From: Gnetum montanum
Lineage: Eukaryota; Streptophyta; Gnetopsida; Gnetales; Gnetaceae
NCBI GenBank assembly: GCA_015680685.1
Contig: MNCI01002256.1
Location: forward strand, 231,865 to 256,413
Direction of reading: 5' to 3'
Length of the DNA stretch: 24,549 bases
In this document: in pieces, positions 9,419 to 18,709 of the stretch
How the letters are laid out: every line of letters starts with the position of its first letter
Numbering within the stretch: the first letter of the stretch is position 1
Made by a program: the position numbers and the translations under genes
Notes under the pieces: generated by a model
Database searches by the model: none
The model's input: the letters and a program-made list of their open reading frames with translations, nothing else
Told to the model about the DNA's origin: nothing

Positions 9419-9587
9419 AACACTAGCACCCTATACTAGTTTGGGGATATTGTTTTAGGTATATTACTAATTATCATTTTACCCTTAAAATAAAAAGGCT
9501 CATGATTTGAAAACTCTAAGTTATTTTGAAGTAAAGGCTAACTACCATTTGTTAGACTTTATCCTTAAAAATAAAGAATCATTGTCA

Positions 9588-9680
9588 TAGGTTCAATTCT
9601 AGTGTATAACTCAACATTGCCTACTAGAATCGAACCCATGACTTAAAGCTTTCAATTCAAGAATGTTACCACTAGGATAA
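9588..9680 (-). repeat. tRNA-derived SINE-like fragment
   Basis: On the minus strand, TCCTAGTGGTAA (9666-9677) resembles an RNA polymerase III A box. GGGTTCGATTC (9627-9637) is a good B box about 30 bases downstream, the spacing seen in tRNA heads of SINEs. On the plus strand, 9588-9607 is an 18-of-20 inverted copy of the B-box region, so two fragments face each other. The body and tail are not recognised. Confidence 0.4.
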
Positions 9681-10047
9681 CACATCATTGTTAGTTATTG
9701 TTAAATAATATGTGTTTCCTTTTTATAGTTCTTTCCATCAAAAATTAACTTATTACTATATTTTTCCTCTTTAATAACTTATCTTATAAAAGATAAACTT
9801 ATTATTACTCTCTTAGATTAAGAATATGTTAGGAACAAATGGTGTCAATATTGAACTTTGAACCTAATAATGTTATGCAAGCTAGGATGTCAAACCAAAA
9901 ATAATTTAAATATAGGTACATCCCAAGACATATGACCAACATGATATATTGGGGATGCAGAGGAGAAGGGGAAGGGGATACAATGGTAGGTGTTGAAGCT
10001 CAAACTAATTTGACTATAAGAATACTCCAAGATATATAGTTAACATA

Positions 10048-10290
10048 ATACATTAATTATATAGAAATACAATAATGCCTCAAGTATGAGTTAAACCAAA
10101 AAATTATTTTTTAACAAGATAATGAGTTAATAACTTAAGCCATTTATTGCTAGTGATATGATACATTAGAAGAATAATAGAGGAATATAATGATGCTTCA
10201 AGTATGAATTGAACTAACAATCCCTTGCCTAATATGATAAGCAAATCAGAATTAAATGACTTGAACCACCTATGACTAGCAAACCAGAAT
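10048..10290. repeat. Degenerate dimer, about 113-bp units with GTTCAATTC boxes on minus strand
   Basis: Unit 1 begins ATACATTAATTA at 10048, and unit 2 begins ATACATTAGAAG at 10161. Each carries CAAGTATGA-TT-AA, whose complement (GTT-AA-TC) resembles a pol III B box. It may be a SINE dimer. The second unit has an extra insertion. Confidence 0.45.
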
Positions 10291-10319
10291 GAAATGACAA
10301 TATGTTTCCTAGGACATTT

Positions 10320-11119
10320 TGATGAATCACATTGTTTTCATTTGCTCTAACATTGGGTATCCGATGTTGGAGCCTAGATGCAACATTAAGGGGTATACAC
10401 TAGCCTATAAATATAATGCTTGGGCTCTTGATTTGGCATGAGTTTTTTGTTAGTTTACAGTAAGAAAAGTGAAGCTCTTGCAATAAATTTATTCCAAAGT
10501 TAGAATATTTTCTAAGTGCCTACAGAAGGAGTCTAAGTATGTATGGTTCTTTCTTCAAACACTGATTTACTTGAGTGTAGCAGTGTGACAAGAATAAAAA
10601 CAAACTCTTTTGGCAATCCTTGCAGCATTGAGGCTAGATTAATGCTTTCTTTAATGCATTCAAATTGAGAAATTTATTTCTAGTTGTTAATGAACACAAG
10701 CACGATCACTTTTAGCATACATATAGTACTTGGTAACGTAGCAACATTTAACATTTGGTAGCCTAGCAACACTATATGTGTTCAGGATGTGTCCAATAAA
10801 GTAGGGTAGTTACTTGTGTTAGGCTAGTTAGGTAGTAAAAGAATTAAATCTCAAATTACTCTACCTTTCATTCTTGTTGTAGGTGATCAAATTTATAAAA
10901 CATAATATGATAAAAATCATGTACCTCAATTACACTTAAACCATATCCTTGAGCCTCACAAGTGTAGTTGAGAAGATAATGAACATTCTCAATGCCCATT
11001 TCACTTCCTAAAAGAACTAGTGCACTAGAGAACTATAGGTCCATAGAATTCAACTAGATCACATGTAAACGCCTTAGTGATTCATATGGTTGGACATAGG
11101 GGTACCTCACTATTCATCA
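10320..11119 (+). repeat. Left LTR of element B (diverged, about 800 bp)
   Basis: It ends CATTCATCA-like (TATTCATCA, 11111-11119) just before a PBS, preceded by the GGTACCTCAC block shared by A and C. Upstream, TAGAATATTTTCTAAGTGCC near 10500-10525 aligns with the A/C LTR sequence after the TATA box, and CTATAAATA lies at 10405. The start at TGATG (10320) is inferred from the TGATG start of the other LTRs and the similar length. If right, CATTT (10315-10319) would be the left target duplication. The 3' end is firm, the 5' end is not. Confidence 0.7.
10405..10413 (+). promoter_or_regulatory. TATA box of element B LTR
   Basis: CTATAAATA, at the position expected from the other LTRs. A polyadenylation hexamer AATAAA follows at 10593-10598. 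Confidence 0.55.
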
Positions 11120-11120
11120 T

Positions 11121-11138
11121 TGGTGCCATTGCTAGGGA
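11121..11138 (+). promoter_or_regulatory. Primer-binding site of element B (tRNA-Asp type)
   Basis: TGGTGCCATTGCTAGGGA matches the tRNA-Asp complement at 14 of 18 positions. All four changes are C-to-T or G-to-A, so the site has decayed by transitions. Confidence 0.8.
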
Positions 11139-12841
11139 CCTTTTGGTTGTTTCATGCGCTATCTAGGACTTAGTCAAAATTATTTCAATCATTGGAACAA
11201 ACCTTAGAGCTCCATCACATCTTAAGATTACTACAATAATATTTACAAGAACACTGTGATTTTTATTTTTCTAACATAAAATGTATTCTTCTCACATGAG
11301 CAACTTTTTGCCCAAGTCTGATAGAGCTTATCAGCTAGTGCCTCAACAATATTGAATTGTATATGCTCATATTAATGAGTATGTGCCAAATTTCACCTTC
11401 ATCCTACATCAGGATGAACAGTTGCGATGGTGTAACATGGAGGGCAACATTATGTTGCCACCCAATCGATCTATTCCTGCAATGCTCCAACAAATGCTTA
11501 TATGATGGGGTCCCTACAAACATCATGCTAAGTATATTGTACAAGATATTGACACTAGGAATTATCATCCCACTAAAGCACAATGTCTAAGGGATCGACA
11601 ACTAGAGTAATGCTATGAATATGTGAAGGGAAAAGGACTTAAAGATGGTGGGGAACCCTTCTCTGGAGGTTTTCCATTTAGTGAAGTTCCTCTCTTTGAC
11701 TTCAATGAAGGAGATCAAAACCAAAACTTGTAGTCTACAATTCACAATCCAAGTTTTGGTAAGAATGGATCCAATGACAAAGAAGGATCTAGAGGGACAA
11801 GTCAAGGCAAGGATGCACACAAGAAACAAGATTGTGATCATGGTCACGATTGTCAAAGAGGCAATAGTAGGCACCATGATGGTGATAGTCCTCTTTCCTC
11901 TTCCCCTTAATCATCATCATCATCTTCTTTTGGCTCTAACCATGACCACATAAGGCGAGGCCATGATGGAGGTGATTGAAATGACTGACGAGACTAGAAT
12001 GATCAAAGGGACTATTGGGAAAGGCAAGATCAAGGGTTTGGACATTCAAGAGAGGTACATCGTCATGAATAAAGGACTAATAGAGGGCATCGTAGGCACC
12101 ATGATCAAGGCCTTAATGAGCCTTTTCTTGCTACCTAAAGTATGCTTAATATCGTGTAGGTGGTACGAATTCCAACAAGACATGTGAAGGATAGACAGAT
12201 CAAAAGGCTAGACATGAACAATATTTCTTCATTCGGAGGGGCATATAACTCTAATTTACAGAATCATCTCCAAGCATTTTAAGATGCATGTACCTTTCAA
12301 AATATAGAAAATGAGTGGCAAAAACTTAAGTTATTCCCAAGGACACTCATCAAAGAAGCATAGAATCAGCACTAGTCCTTAGAGTTGGAATTTATTAGAT
12401 GATGGAGTACCATGCTTGAATTGTTTAATGATAAATATCAAACATACTCCAAAGTGTCCAACTTAAGAAGGAAAATTGAAGGATGGAAAAAAGGAAATAA
12501 AAACCCTTAGATGCCACCATTGGTCGATACTATTCCTTAATGCACAAATGTCTTAGCCATGATTATTCTCAACTAGATCAATTTTGCCACATTGTAGATG
12601 GGCTTCAATCAGAAATGAGGAGAACCCTTGGTATCTATGCCTAGGGGCGACTATTAGAATTAAGTGCCCATCATATACAAAGATTAATTAAGCAGGTAGC
12701 TAAAGAGGAGGGTGAATTAATAAAAATAGAAAGTACAGAAGAATATAACATCCTTCCATTCGCAAGAGGGATGTTCAATTCTATGACAATGAGGATGAAT
12801 CTACATCTAATGAGGTGGTGAATAAGAAAACCTTGTCGCTC

Positions 12842-12866
12842 CAAAAATTTCAATTTGAAATTTTTG
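12842..12866. repeat. Perfect 12-bp palindrome with 1-base centre in gag of element B
   Basis: CAAAAATTTCAA, T, TTGAAATTTTTG. It ends 6 bases before the CAAGG target site used by element C. Elements A and C have a different, non-palindromic sequence in the matching region of gag. Confidence 0.85.
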
Positions 12867-12872
12867 AAGTGG

Positions 12873-12877
12873 CAAGG
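12873..12877 (+). repeat. Target-site duplication of element C, left copy
   Basis: CAAGG, identical to 18710-18714 after the right LTR. Five bases is the usual length for Ty3/gypsy integration. Confidence 0.93.
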
Positions 12878-12945
12878 TGATGAGACGTGATATCGCATCT
12901 TCCCCTATGATATCGTGTATGCGATATCGTAGTCCATCACCAAAT

Positions 12946-12954
12946 CTATAAATA
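12946..12954 (+). promoter_or_regulatory. TATA box, left LTR of element C
   Basis: CTATAAATA, 68 bases after the LTR start, preceded by a GATATC cluster (about 12888-12930). Confidence 0.72.
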
Positions 12955-13120
12955 AAAGGCAGCACTTCCCTTATTTCTCATCCTAGGCTTAAAGTAGGGA
13001 AACTCTGGTAGTTTGATCACTCTAGAGATAGAATATTTTCCATGTGCCCGTAGTAGGAGTCCCCAAGTGAACGGATCTTTATTCAAGCAGCTTTATACCT
13101 GAACGCAAGTTGTGTATGGC

Positions 13121-13126
13121 AATAAA
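13121..13126 (+). terminator. Polyadenylation signal, left LTR of element C
   Basis: AATAAA in GGCAATAAAGACGAGC, conserved in the right LTR at 18019-18024. Confidence 0.5.
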
Positions 13127-13213
13127 GACGAGCTTTGTGGATAAACTTTGTAGTGCATGGAATAGGATTTATTACTTGTTATTTCTTACCTATTATTTAT
13201 TAACTACATTAGT

Positions 13214-13397
13214 GCGGCATGAGTACGACTTGATTACGAGAATTGATGAATGTGTACGACTAATCAAGGAATCGGCTGCTCATCGCAATTAGTCTCTCTC
13301 ACCCTTATCTCCTAGAATGCGGGATGAGTACGAATTGATTACGAGCATCTATGAATGTGTACGGCTAGTCAAGGAATTGGCTACTCATCACGTTTAG
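13214..13397 (+). repeat. 105-bp tandem duplication inside the LTR of element C
   Basis: GCGGCATGAGTACGACTTG at 13214 recurs as GCGGGATGAGTACGAATTG at 13319, each followed by ATCAAGGAAT-type and CTCATC segments. Both LTRs of C carry it. The LTR of A lacks it, so it marks an LTR subfamily. Confidence 0.85.
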
Positions 13398-13812
13398 GCT
13401 AGTTAAGTATCTCAGTACGACCACTTCGAGCACATGCGTTATGTGTGGTGATCCCAGTAACAATTAGCATTTGGTATCCATAGTTGCATAGTTCAAGGTG
13501 TGTACGGTAAGTGGGAACAGATGCTGACGCTAGTTAATTTAGACTTAGTCCTTAGTTAGAGTTAGTTAGCTCTCTCAACCCTTCACCTTGATAGTATAGG
13601 AGAAAAACCATAAAAGACCATAAAAGTCATATACCTCGGACTTACTTAACCATACACCGTGACAACAACAAGTAAGTCTGGGAAGATAACGAATGATTAA
13701 CCCCAATTTTTTCATGGGGCATTTAGGAATTTAGTCTATGGAGTTCGATCGGATCGCTTGTGCTATGCTCGTTTCGTATGGTTGAGTGTAGGGGTACCTC
13801 GCCACTCATCAT

Positions 13813-13830
13813 TGGCGCCGTTGTCGGGGA
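13813..13830 (+). promoter_or_regulatory. Primer-binding site of element C (tRNA-Asp type)
   Basis: TGGCGCCGTTGTCGGGGA, 17 of 18 matches to the complement of the plant tRNA-Asp 3' end. It is the best preserved of the three sites. Confidence 0.92.
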
Positions 13831-14071
13831 CTAAGTGTTTGTGTGCCGAATAGAACATAAGGGATATCACTCACATCGTTGTGAGCCTTAACAAACCTTC
13901 GGGTTAATCAAGATAAAATTTTATATAATGGTAAATTAGCACATCAATAGCAATGCCTTCTTCTCATAAGAGCAACTCACCACCTAAGGACCACACACGA
14001 GACAATCGGCAAGATAAAACACATAACCAAAATCAGCCAAGTCCTATATAATATAAGATGACATACACTCA

Positions 14072-14072
14072 N
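14072..14072. other. Single-N assembly join 1
   Basis: Left flank equals about 530 of element A, right flank about 848, so roughly 300 bases of gag are missing here. Confidence 0.75.
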
Positions 14073-14080
14073 ACTTATCA

Positions 14081-14602
14081 TGGGTTCTTTAGCAAAAGAT
14101 GTTTCCCCTCCTAATGATGATGAGGAGGTTGGGTATCAGAACCTATGATCAACGATACATATCCCTAGTTCTAATGCCTATGAACACCAACTATTCACAG
14201 AGGGAACAACCACTTATGCTAAGGACATGCACTTAGATCGTCACCACAATTGGGGACGTAGCAGGGGAAGAGAAGGCAAGAAACATCGTCATGGCTATGG
14301 TTCCCCTTCTTCACATCACTCATCCTCTCCTTCCACATCTGGGCACAGCCACCATGAACATAAAGNATTATGGGTTCTTTAGCAAAAGATGTTTTCCCTC
14401 CTAATGATGATGAGGAGGTTGGGTATCAGAACCTATGATCAACGATACATATCCCTAGTTCTAATGCCTATGAACACCAACTATTCACAGAGGGAACAAC
14501 CACTTATGCTAAGGACATGCACTTAGATCGTCACCACAATTGGGGATGTAGCAGGGGAAGAGAAGGCAAGAAACATCATCATGGCTATGGTTCCCCTTCT
14601 TC
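14081..14602. repeat. 232-bp block printed twice around the N at 14366
   Basis: 14081-14312 equals 14371-14602 with about three mismatches (offset 290). The second copy is bounded by Ns on both sides (14366, 14603). It is likely an assembly artefact, two copies or alleles scaffolded in series. Confidence 0.85.
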
Positions 14603-14612
14603 NAATCAAACA

Positions 14613-15102
14613 ATTAGACATGAATAACATCCCACAATTTGAAGGGGGATACAGTACTGATATGCAAAATCATTTATAAGCATTCCACGATGCCTGTGCC
14701 TTGCAGAATATAGAAAATGAGTGGCAAAAACTTAAGTTGTTCCCAAGGACACTCACCAAGGAAGCAAAGAACTAGTACCAGTCCTTAGAACCAGAAACCA
14801 TCAGGAGGTGGAGTACGATGCTAGAACTCTTCAATGAAAAGTATCAAACGTACTCCAAAGTGTCCAATTTGCATAAGCAGATCCAAGGCTGGAAGCAAGG
14901 TACACATNATTAGACATGAATAACATCCCACAATTTGAAGGGGGATACAGTACTAATATGCAAAATCATTTATAAGCATTCCATGATGCCTGTGCCTTGC
15001 AGAATATAGAAAATGAGTGGCAAAAACTTAAGTTGTTCCCAAGGACACTCACCAAGGAAGCAAAGAACTAGTACCAGTCCTTAGAACCAGAAACCATCAG
15101 GA
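14613..15102. repeat. 194-bp block printed twice around the N at 14908
   Basis: 14613-14806 equals 14909-15102 with about two mismatches (offset 296). The second copy is bounded by Ns at 14908 and 15103. Same likely cause as the previous block. Confidence 0.85.
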
Positions 15103-15640
15103 NACAAAAGAAGAGGGTGAGCTATGCAAAAGAAAAAGTGTGAAAGAGTACAACCGCGATCCCTCCCTTTGAAAGAAGGGAGTGAAATTTTGTGATGAAG
15201 AGGATGAGTCACCAATCGAAGAGTTGGTGAACCGGAAAACCTTGCCAATCCAAAAATTAACAACAAAAATAGCGGCTAAGGTAGATGATGTATGGACTTC
15301 CTTAGACTCTAAAATTGAAACTGTCTTAAAAATTGTAGAAGAGTCTAAGGTAGAACAAAGTAGTAACAAAGGTAAGAAAAAGCGGAGAGATTTAGGCCCT
15401 GCACATAACAAGGGTAAGGGAAAATCACTAACTCTAATGTGGCTGTGGACTCTGAGACAGACGATGACAGTGGATGTGATATTTGCTACTATGACCATCC
15501 TAAGGGATGTTGCCCCATCATCTCACATCTACAGGAGTCTAGGTTGTATGCGCTTAATCCAAGACTCAACCAACGGAAAACACCCTGAAGGTTACCTTAT
15601 CCACAAGGTAACCCAAGGCAGTTCCACCAACCACTAACGT

Positions 15641-16200
15641 ATTATCCAAGTGGGACTCCACCACAGCCCATCGGACAACATCAACAGTGGCAATACCCAT
15701 AGTCATGGGGGATGCCATCACTGAAACATCAGTACCCTTACCGGCAGCCTGACCCTTATGGATATTATGTGCGGCAGCTGATTTCTCCAAGTGACTCTAT
15801 GAGTCATACAACCCCCAACCATCACTACCAAGTTTGGGAGTACTTCAGAAGGACTCCTTCTCCTTCGAGAGAACTTCAGAATGACTCCATCTCCTCCGGG
15901 AGATACTCCATACCCACACCATCCTCCTAATCCATCCCCACCTCTTCCACCACAAGTAGTTCCCATAACACCTCCTGCTCCAACAATGCAAGGGGAACTT
16001 CCTCCTCAACCACAACAACGTCATGCTGCGAGAGCTGTAAATATCCAACTTGCTGCTGGTTCTGACAAGTGTAAAAAGAGAAGACCCTACTTTAGAACCA
16101 AAAGCCCAAACCAACTTTTGCAACAACAAGCGGTTGGACCCATGTATAGTCCTCCACCATCCAACACTTCGGAGCACCCTTCAGTCCAACAGAGCGTAAC
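15641..16200 (+). pseudogene. Proline/glutamine/tyrosine-rich linker of element C, frameshifted
   Basis: QYPYRQPDPYGYYVRQ near 15727-15775, then Pro-rich PPNPSPPLPPQ near 15926-15960. The frame moves from the one used at 15712-15930 to the one used at 15881-16300. The cause is a 31-bp tandem duplication at 15842-15903 that A does not have. Confidence 0.7.
15842..15903 (+). repeat. 31-bp tandem duplication that shifts the frame
   Basis: Copy 1 is 15842-15872 and copy 2 is 15873-15903, both starting ACTTCAGAA-GACTCC-TCTCC and differing at a few bases. Element A has one copy (about 2612-2642). Confidence 0.88.
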
Positions 16201-16627
16201 GCATATGGTTATGTTAACACATACCGTAGCTAACTGGATCAAGGTCAGCCACCTTCCCAGAAAACTAACTGACCCTGAGAGCCCCTTAATCTATTTATAG
16301 ATCACCGGGAACAAACCACATAGGGCTCTTCTTGACTCAGGTTCTGGAGTTAACTTAATATCATGTGAGATGTATCACACCTGGAACCTACCCCAACTTA
16401 AGAAGAGCAACATTCAACTAGAGCTGGCAGACCAGTCCATCACCATTCCCTTGGGATTGGTGGAGGACATCATTACCACTATGTGTGCTTGCTCTTACCC
16501 AGCTGATTTCCTGGTGATTGAAGTTAACAACAATGAAGGGGACTTTCCAATTATAATGGGAAGGGCATGGCTAAGCACAGTAGACATATGCCTTAGGATC
16601 CGCGATCTTTCCTTGGAAATCTCTAAG
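16201..16627 (+). pseudogene. Retropepsin-like protease of element C, active site intact, truncated at an N
   Basis: This is the best-preserved protease of the window. The active site is ALLDSGSGVNLIS with DSG starting at 16334, the middle part is LGLVEDIITT and ADFLVIEV, and the C-terminal box is FPIIMGRAWLST. A TAG at 16298-16300 (IYL-stop-ITGN) interrupts it just before the active site. Element B has TAG at the same codon, while A has CAA. The coding sequence stops at the N at 16628, after LSLEISK. Without the TAG the domain would be complete and probably functional as a fold; this is inference. Confidence 0.8.
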
Positions 16628-16628
16628 N
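16628..16628. other. Single-N assembly join 6
   Basis: The left flank is the protease end (equals about 3360 in A) and the right flank is the 3' region (equals about 4563 in A). At least 1.2 kb is missing by comparison with A, or about 4.3 kb by comparison with B. Confidence 0.8.
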
Positions 16629-17730
16629 GATGGTTTAATCGAATGCATTGATGTAAAGTCACTAGATGTGGTTGGTTTGAGGTCGAAGTTGGAATGAGAA
16701 TTGCTAAGTCACATGAATCATAAAACACACAAGGGGCTATACACCACCTTATTCTTGGGATTCTATTCCATTCTCTTCTCTTCCTCCTTCTCTCCATTGT
16801 TCACCTCATCGCCATTTGTATCATTAGTATATATATTTTGGTTGATGCATTATTTTCTTTATGGTAAATTCTTACAGTTAAGACTTTAACTCTTATTCCA
16901 AATGATATTTTCGGAGCCTACGGACTCTTTGAATGTGGGTTTGTCAGGGCATTAAGGGCATGAGCCTACTTTGGGAAGGACCCACTGACATTCCTATTTG
17001 GAACCTTAGTTAAATTCTTTCCCCTAACATTTTCACAATCTAATTTCTTTTGTTCATTTCCATCTTGACATCCACTTTATTGACATTACCGTTGTCCCTT
17101 TTTCTCTATCTTTCTTACTCCTATTCTTTCTTCATTCTAATGCTACTGGAGGTTCGCGATTAGTCATAGGGGTACATGGCCTAATTTTTTTAATTTTCTC
17201 CTAGCCCTGAAATTTTTGATTTTCTTCCTAACCCCTACACCTTCGGTAGTCATCATTAATATATTCCTAGATCCATATCATCCATACCACAACCTAGCCA
17301 ATGGACCTACACCGAAGAAAGGTATTAATTACATGATGATTCATTTACCCTTGCTAATATATGATTGTGTTGTGTGTGCAAATGGCGGACATGCAACAAC
17401 GGATTGGATTTAGAGCAAACACTTGGAATGAAGCAGCATTGAAGCAGCTATGCAAGGAGCAAGATCGATGGTGCGCTTATGGATGGACAACAAAGGCGCA
17501 ATCTTGGTGTTGGCAGCAACAACACTTCTTTCTCTCTCTCTTTCTCAACTTCCAACAAAGGCCTAATGTCATTATAATAAGATGTTCACCATTGTTGTCA
17601 TGAACACTAGTTTTGTCAAGTCTTGTAATGATGATCTGTTAACATGTCATCCCATTAGTTCCATTCCACTCAATAATTCCATACCTTCTCGATATTATTG
17701 TAAGAAACTTGAGGATGAATTTTCATTCAG
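16629..17730 (+). other. 3' region of element C
   Basis: Aligns with 4564-5619 of A. It has the conserved GTCAGGGCATTAAGGGCAT and CTACTTTGGG segment (about 16942-16975), AGTCATAGGGG near 17163, and the Trp-rich open frame below. Other small open frames here have no support. Confidence 0.7.
17379..17603 (+). CDS. Possible small Trp-rich ORF near the 3' LTR, element C
   Basis: The frame is open from the internal ATG at 17379 (an earlier in-frame ATG lies at 17361) to a stop at 17601-17603, about 74 residues from the inner start (MADMQQ). It holds NTWNEAALKQLCKEQDRW, a Trp/Tyr cluster (CAYGW, SWCWQQQ) and a hydrophobic FFLSLFL stretch. Element A has the same DNA at 5255-5460 with stops. The matched DNA shows no clear third-codon-position bias by eye, so coding is doubtful. 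I recognise no domain. It could be a remnant of an accessory or env-like gene, or a transduced host fragment. Confidence 0.3.
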   Translation, partial: QMADMQQRIGFRANTWNEAALKQLCKEQDRWCAYGWTTKAQSWCWQQQHFFLSLFLNFQQRPNVIIIRCSPLLS

Positions 17731-17741
17731 TCATGGGGGTA
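17731..17741 (+). promoter_or_regulatory. Polypurine tract of element C
   Basis: TCATGGGGGTA immediately before the right LTR, identical to that of element A. Confidence 0.7.
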
Positions 17742-18709
17742 TGATGAGATGCGATATCTCATGCACCACAATATTATGGTCGTTGCGATATCACATTGTC
17801 CCCTGCGATATAGCGTACGCGATATCACGGTCCACTGCCAAATCTATAAATAAGAGGCGACACTCCCCTTATTTCTCATCCTAGGCTTAAAATAAAAAAA
17901 ATCTGGCAGTTTGATCACTCCAGACATAGAATATTTTCCATGTGCCCGTAGTAGGAGTCCCCAAGTGAACGGATCTTTATTCAAGCAGCTTTATACCTGA
18001 ATGCAAGTTATGTACGGCAATAAAGACGAGCTTTGTGGATAAACCTTGCAGTGCATGGCATAGGATTTATTACTTGTTATTTCTTATCTATTATTTATTA
18101 ACTACATTAGCGTGGCATGAGTACGACTTGATTACGAGCATTGACGAATGTGTATGGCTAATCAAGAAATCGGTTGCTCATCGTGATTAGTCTCTCTCCC
18201 CCTTATCTCCTAGAATGCGGGATGAGTACGACTTGATTACAAGCATCTACGGATGTGTATGGCTAGTCAAGGAATCGGCTGCTTATCACGTTTAGGCTAT
18301 TTAAGTGCCTCAGTATGACCACTTTGAGCACATGCATTACGTGTGGTGATCCTAGTAACAATTAGCGTTTGGTAGCCACAGTTGCATAGTTCACGGTGTG
18401 TACGGTAAGTGGGAATGGATACTGACGATAGTTAATTTAGACTTAGTCCTTAGTTAGAGTTAGTTAGCTCTCTCAACCCTTCACCTTGATAGCATAGGAG
18501 AAAAACCATAAAAGACCATAAAAATCATATACCTCAGACTTACTTAACCATACACCGTGACAACAACAAGTAATTTTGGGAAAACAACAAATGATTAACC
18601 CCAATTGTTTCATGGGGCGTTTAGGCATTTATTCTATGGAGTTCGACCAGATCGCACGTGCTACACTCATTTTGTATGGTTGAGGGTAGGGGTACCTCGC
18701 CATTCATCA
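17742..18709 (+). repeat. Right LTR of element C (968 bp)
   Basis: It starts TGATGAGATG and ends CATTCATCA, followed by CAAGG. It keeps the full GATATC cluster (about 17750-17830, at least four copies of the GATAT core), TATA at 17844-17852, AATAAA at 18019-18024 and the 105-bp duplication (about 18112-18295). Confidence 0.92.
17844..17852 (+). promoter_or_regulatory. TATA box, right LTR of element C
   Basis: CTATAAATA, 102 bases after the LTR start. Confidence 0.72.

Larger units (their letters stand above)
11281..12877 (+). pseudogene. gag pseudogene of element B, 5' part
   Basis: It begins ATG with MYSSHMSN, homologous to the start in C (MPSSHKSN). NEYVPNFTFILHQDEQLRW follows at about 11371-11427, then a His/Ser/Arg-Asp-rich stretch (about 11790-12110). 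The gag core contains NNISSF, NLQNHLQAF, PRTLIKEA and WSTMLELFNDKYQTYSKVS (about 12210-12470). A frame change or stop lies near 12508, where the PLDAT segment continues in another frame. The part ends in LQKFQFEIFEVA at the insertion point of C, and gag resumes at 18715. Element B keeps several Gln codons that are stops in A, which helps date the stop mutations in A. Confidence 0.78.
12878..13811 (+). repeat. Left LTR of element C (934 bp)
   Basis: TGATGAGACG to CATCA. U3 is about 34 bases shorter than in the right copy because of a deletion in the GATATC cluster. Other features are the TATA box at 12946-12954, AATAAA at 13121-13126 and an internal 105-bp duplication at 13214-13397. In a sampled 185-base stretch from about 13035, about 9 bases differ from the right LTR, mainly C/T. 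Confidence 0.92.
13953..15640 (+). pseudogene. gag pseudogene of element C, fragmented by assembly joins
   Basis: It starts ATG with MPSSHKSNSPPKDH at 13953, then stops at about 14050. Ns at 14072, 14366, 14603, 14908 and 15103 each skip sequence present in A (roughly 300, 270 and 200 bases missing). Two blocks are printed twice. The gag core is seen at 14613-14907 (MNNIPQFEGG, PRTLTKEAKN, RRWSTMLELFNEKYQ). The Lys-rich segment is open from 15182 (EDESPIEELVNRKT). A 1-base change near 15425 shifts the frame, and the zinc knuckle (CDICYYDHPKGCCP, about 15474-15515) then lies in another frame. The knuckle residues are intact. Confidence 0.72.
12878..18709 (+). mobile_element. Element C: Athila/Tat-like LTR retrotransposon nested in gag of element B, internally mis-assembled
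   Basis: Both LTRs (934 and 968 bp) start TGATGAGA and end CATCA, with CAAGG on each side, and gag of element B is continuous across the element once it is removed. The internal part has a tRNA-Asp PBS with one mismatch, gag pieces, the P/Q-rich linker, protease with an intact DSG, and the family 3' region. Six single Ns interrupt it. At the last (16628) it jumps from protease to a point equivalent to 4563 in A, so it is unknown whether pol was ever there. It is the youngest of the nested pair. Confidence 0.92.

Noticed and set aside
9340-9425. Possible tRNA gene around the hairpin
   Set aside because: D-stem and acceptor stem do not pair; only the T-arm and A-box resemblance remain.
11645-11953. 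102-residue ORF with Met/Val-rich sequence in B
   Set aside because: Off-frame reading of the His/Asp-rich gag stretch.
14081-15102. Possible short regular repeat array (offsets 290 and 296)
   Set aside because: Each repeat is delimited by Ns and copies different gag parts; assembly artefact.
15097-15498. Long minus-strand ORF in C
   Set aside because: Antisense shadow of the Lys-rich gag segment, crosses an N, no motif.
15845-16177. 110-residue minus-strand ORF
   Set aside because: Antisense of the P/Q-rich linker.
17582-17884. 100-residue ORF across the 3' border of C
   Set aside because: Runs through the polypurine tract into the LTR, so chance frame.
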